NCBI GenBank assembly: GCA_947381435.1
Contig: CANCVE010000018.1
Coordinates: 1-52,462 of the forward strand
Length of the DNA: 52,462 nt
Direction of reading: 5' to 3'
Origin: Chitinophagaceae bacterium
GTDB lineage: Bacteria > Bacteroidota > Bacteroidia > Chitinophagales > Chitinophagaceae
Shown here: one piece after another, positions 51,478 through 52,462 of the stretch
How the letters are laid out: each line of letters begins with the position of its first letter
How positions within the stretch are numbered: position 1 is the stretch's first letter
The notes under the pieces: model-generated
What the model was told of the DNA's origin: nothing
The model's database searches: none
What the model saw: only the letters and a program-made list of their open reading frames with translations
Translations under genes and position numbers: made by a program

Positions 51478-52398
51478 ATGAAAGACAGTTTTCAACACAT
51501 AGGATTGGCCAGGCTATGTGGATGGTTTGGTATCAGCAGACAGGCTTATTATCAGAATGGCTGGGAAGGAGTCTCCACCACAGCCGAGGAAGAATTGGTA
51601 TTACAAAAGGTACTGGGTATCCGTAAACAACATCGCAGGATAGGTACAAGAAAGCTGTATGAGATGATGCATTCCTTTATGGTGGAACACAATATAAAGA
51701 TGGGGCGTGATGCACTGTTTACGCTGCTTTCAGCCAATGGATTGCTGATACGCAAGCGTAAAAGGAGGATGCAGACCACCAATTCACAGCATTGGCTCAG
51801 GCGGTATCCCAACCTTATCCGGGACTTTATCCCTACATCCATCAACCAGCTTTGGGTGAGTGACATTACCTATTGGAAGGTGGGTGACAGGTATGTGTAC
51901 ATCAGTTTCATCACCGATGCTTTCAGCCATAAGATAGTGGGCTATTTTGTGTCAGAGACATTGGAGGCAGCCGGAAGTATCGAAGCGTTGCGTATGGCTC
52001 TCTCTGCCTTGGGGGCCGAGAGCCATACACAACTCACCCACCATAGTGACAGGGGGATACAGTATTGTAGCCAACAGTATGTAAAGCTGTTGCAGGATTA
52101 TGACATTCAGATCAGCATGACAGAGAATGGTGACCCACTGGAGAATGCCATGGCAGAAAGAATAAATGGCATCATGAAAGAGGAATATCTAGAACCCTAT
52201 CAGGTGGATAATATTGAGGATGCAAAGGCATTGTTAAGGGATGTGGTGGATTTGTACAATGCCGAAAGGCCGCACATGAGTATCGGAAATGCCACACCAA
52301 ATGAAGTACATCAATCAAATCAACCCATTAAAACAGAAAGATTATGGAAGAATTATTATCGAAAAAAACCTACTATTGTAAACCAATTGCAGGATTAA
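51478..52398 (+). CDS. IS3 transposase OrfB (rve integrase core, DDE)
   Basis: 306 residues. The HTH_21-like segment (RRIGTRKLYEMMHSFMVEHN, IKMGRDALFTLLSANGLLIR) precedes the rve catalytic core. The triad is Asp129 (QLWVSDITYW), Asp191 (THHSDRGIQYCS) and Glu227 (AMAERINGIMKEEYL); 35 residues separate the second Asp and the Glu, as expected for DDE(35). The C-terminus (VVDLYNAERPHMSIGNATPN) is the usual 'YN..RPH..L...TP' tail. It is likely made mainly as an OrfAB fusion through the upstream frameshift site. Confidence 0.92.
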   Translation: MKDSFQHIGLARLCGWFGISRQAYYQNGWEGVSTTAEEELVLQKVLGIRKQHRRIGTRKLYEMMHSFMVEHNIKMGRDALFTLLSANGLLIRKRKRRMQTTNSQHWLRRYPNLIRDFIPTSINQLWVSDITYWKVGDRYVYISFITDAFSHKIVGYFVSETLEAAGSIEALRMALSALGAESHTQLTHHSDRGIQYCSQQYVKLLQDYDIQISMTENGDPLENAMAERINGIMKEEYLEPYQVDNIEDAKALLRDVVDLYNAERPHMSIGNATPNEVHQSNQPIKTERLWKNYYRKKPTIVNQLQD

Positions 52399-52462
52399 AA
52401 ACACCTGTAAACTTATTACAGGATTAGCTAACAAACATGTAAACTTTTTTTAGGACGAGACA

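Larger units (their letters stand above)
51017..52462 (+). mobile_element. IS3-family insertion sequence, apparently complete
   Basis: The left end tgtcttgtcctaaaataggt and the reverse complement of the right end tgtctcgtcctaaaaaaagt agree at all but three positions and extend to tttaca, giving ~25-bp terminal inverted repeats. The right repeat ends exactly at the window edge, so the target duplication cannot be checked. Between the ends lie orfA, a slippery A6G heptamer and orfB with an intact DDE triad. Both frames are undamaged, so the element may be active. Confidence 0.85.

Overview
The window looks like chromosomal DNA of a Bacteroidota bacterium. It is AT-rich, encodes three giant secreted proteins with type IX secretion (T9SS) C-terminal sorting domains, and several genes carry a TAnnTTTG-type -7 promoter box typical of the phylum. 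An affiliation near the Chitinophagaceae is a guess from gene content and cannot be proven here.

Layout. (1) 1-8845: the tail of an ISL3-like transposase, then two minus-strand T9SS cargo proteins (a rhamnogalacturonan-lyase-like protein and a multi-PKD protein). (2) 9313-25398: an alpha-2-macroglobulin lipoprotein and penicillin-binding protein 1C, which in many bacteria are neighbours, here separated by about 8 kb of accessory DNA. (3) 25635-32409: housekeeping genes (ABC-F ATPase, recF, a galU/glucuronokinase-like pair, an SRPBCC protein, a PlsC-type acyltransferase). (4) 32693-41374: a 2893-residue repetitive T9SS protein. (5) 41697-44579: an HMA-AraC regulator, an unknown exported protein and rarA. 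(6) 44580-52462: a second accessory zone with a VapBC module, tRNA-Thr(CGT), a Gabija-like OLD nuclease/UvrD helicase pair and a complete-looking IS3 element.

The 15-23 kb island is the most interesting part. It holds a phased array of about nine degenerate 41-42 bp units with palindromic cores, a DUF3293 gene, and a formylglycine-generating-enzyme-fold protein whose C-terminus looks like the variable region of a diversity-generating retroelement (DGR). A template-like fragment lies exactly 960 bp upstream and differs from it only by A-to-G changes over 49 bp. No reverse transcriptase is in the window. The island then carries five small two-gene modules, mostly toxin-antitoxin-like (HigBA, DUF4258/YgiT-zinc finger, HEPN/MNT, small ORF/PemK, small ORF/ParE). 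The first four are separated by directly oriented copies of a conserved ~125-bp repeat (repeat A), giving an integron-like cassette layout without a canonical attC signature or an integrase in the window.

Related repeats tie the two accessory zones together. Inverted, degenerate copies of repeat A lie upstream of DUF3293 and beside the VapBC/tRNA region. A second ~65-bp repeat (repeat B) brackets VapBC+tRNA as direct copies and the Gabija-like operon as inverted copies. A third palindromic repeat (repeat C, built on accgtcaac) lies at both edges of the 8-kb island and is also translated in frame inside pbpC. All family assignments are from reading the sequences, not from database searches.
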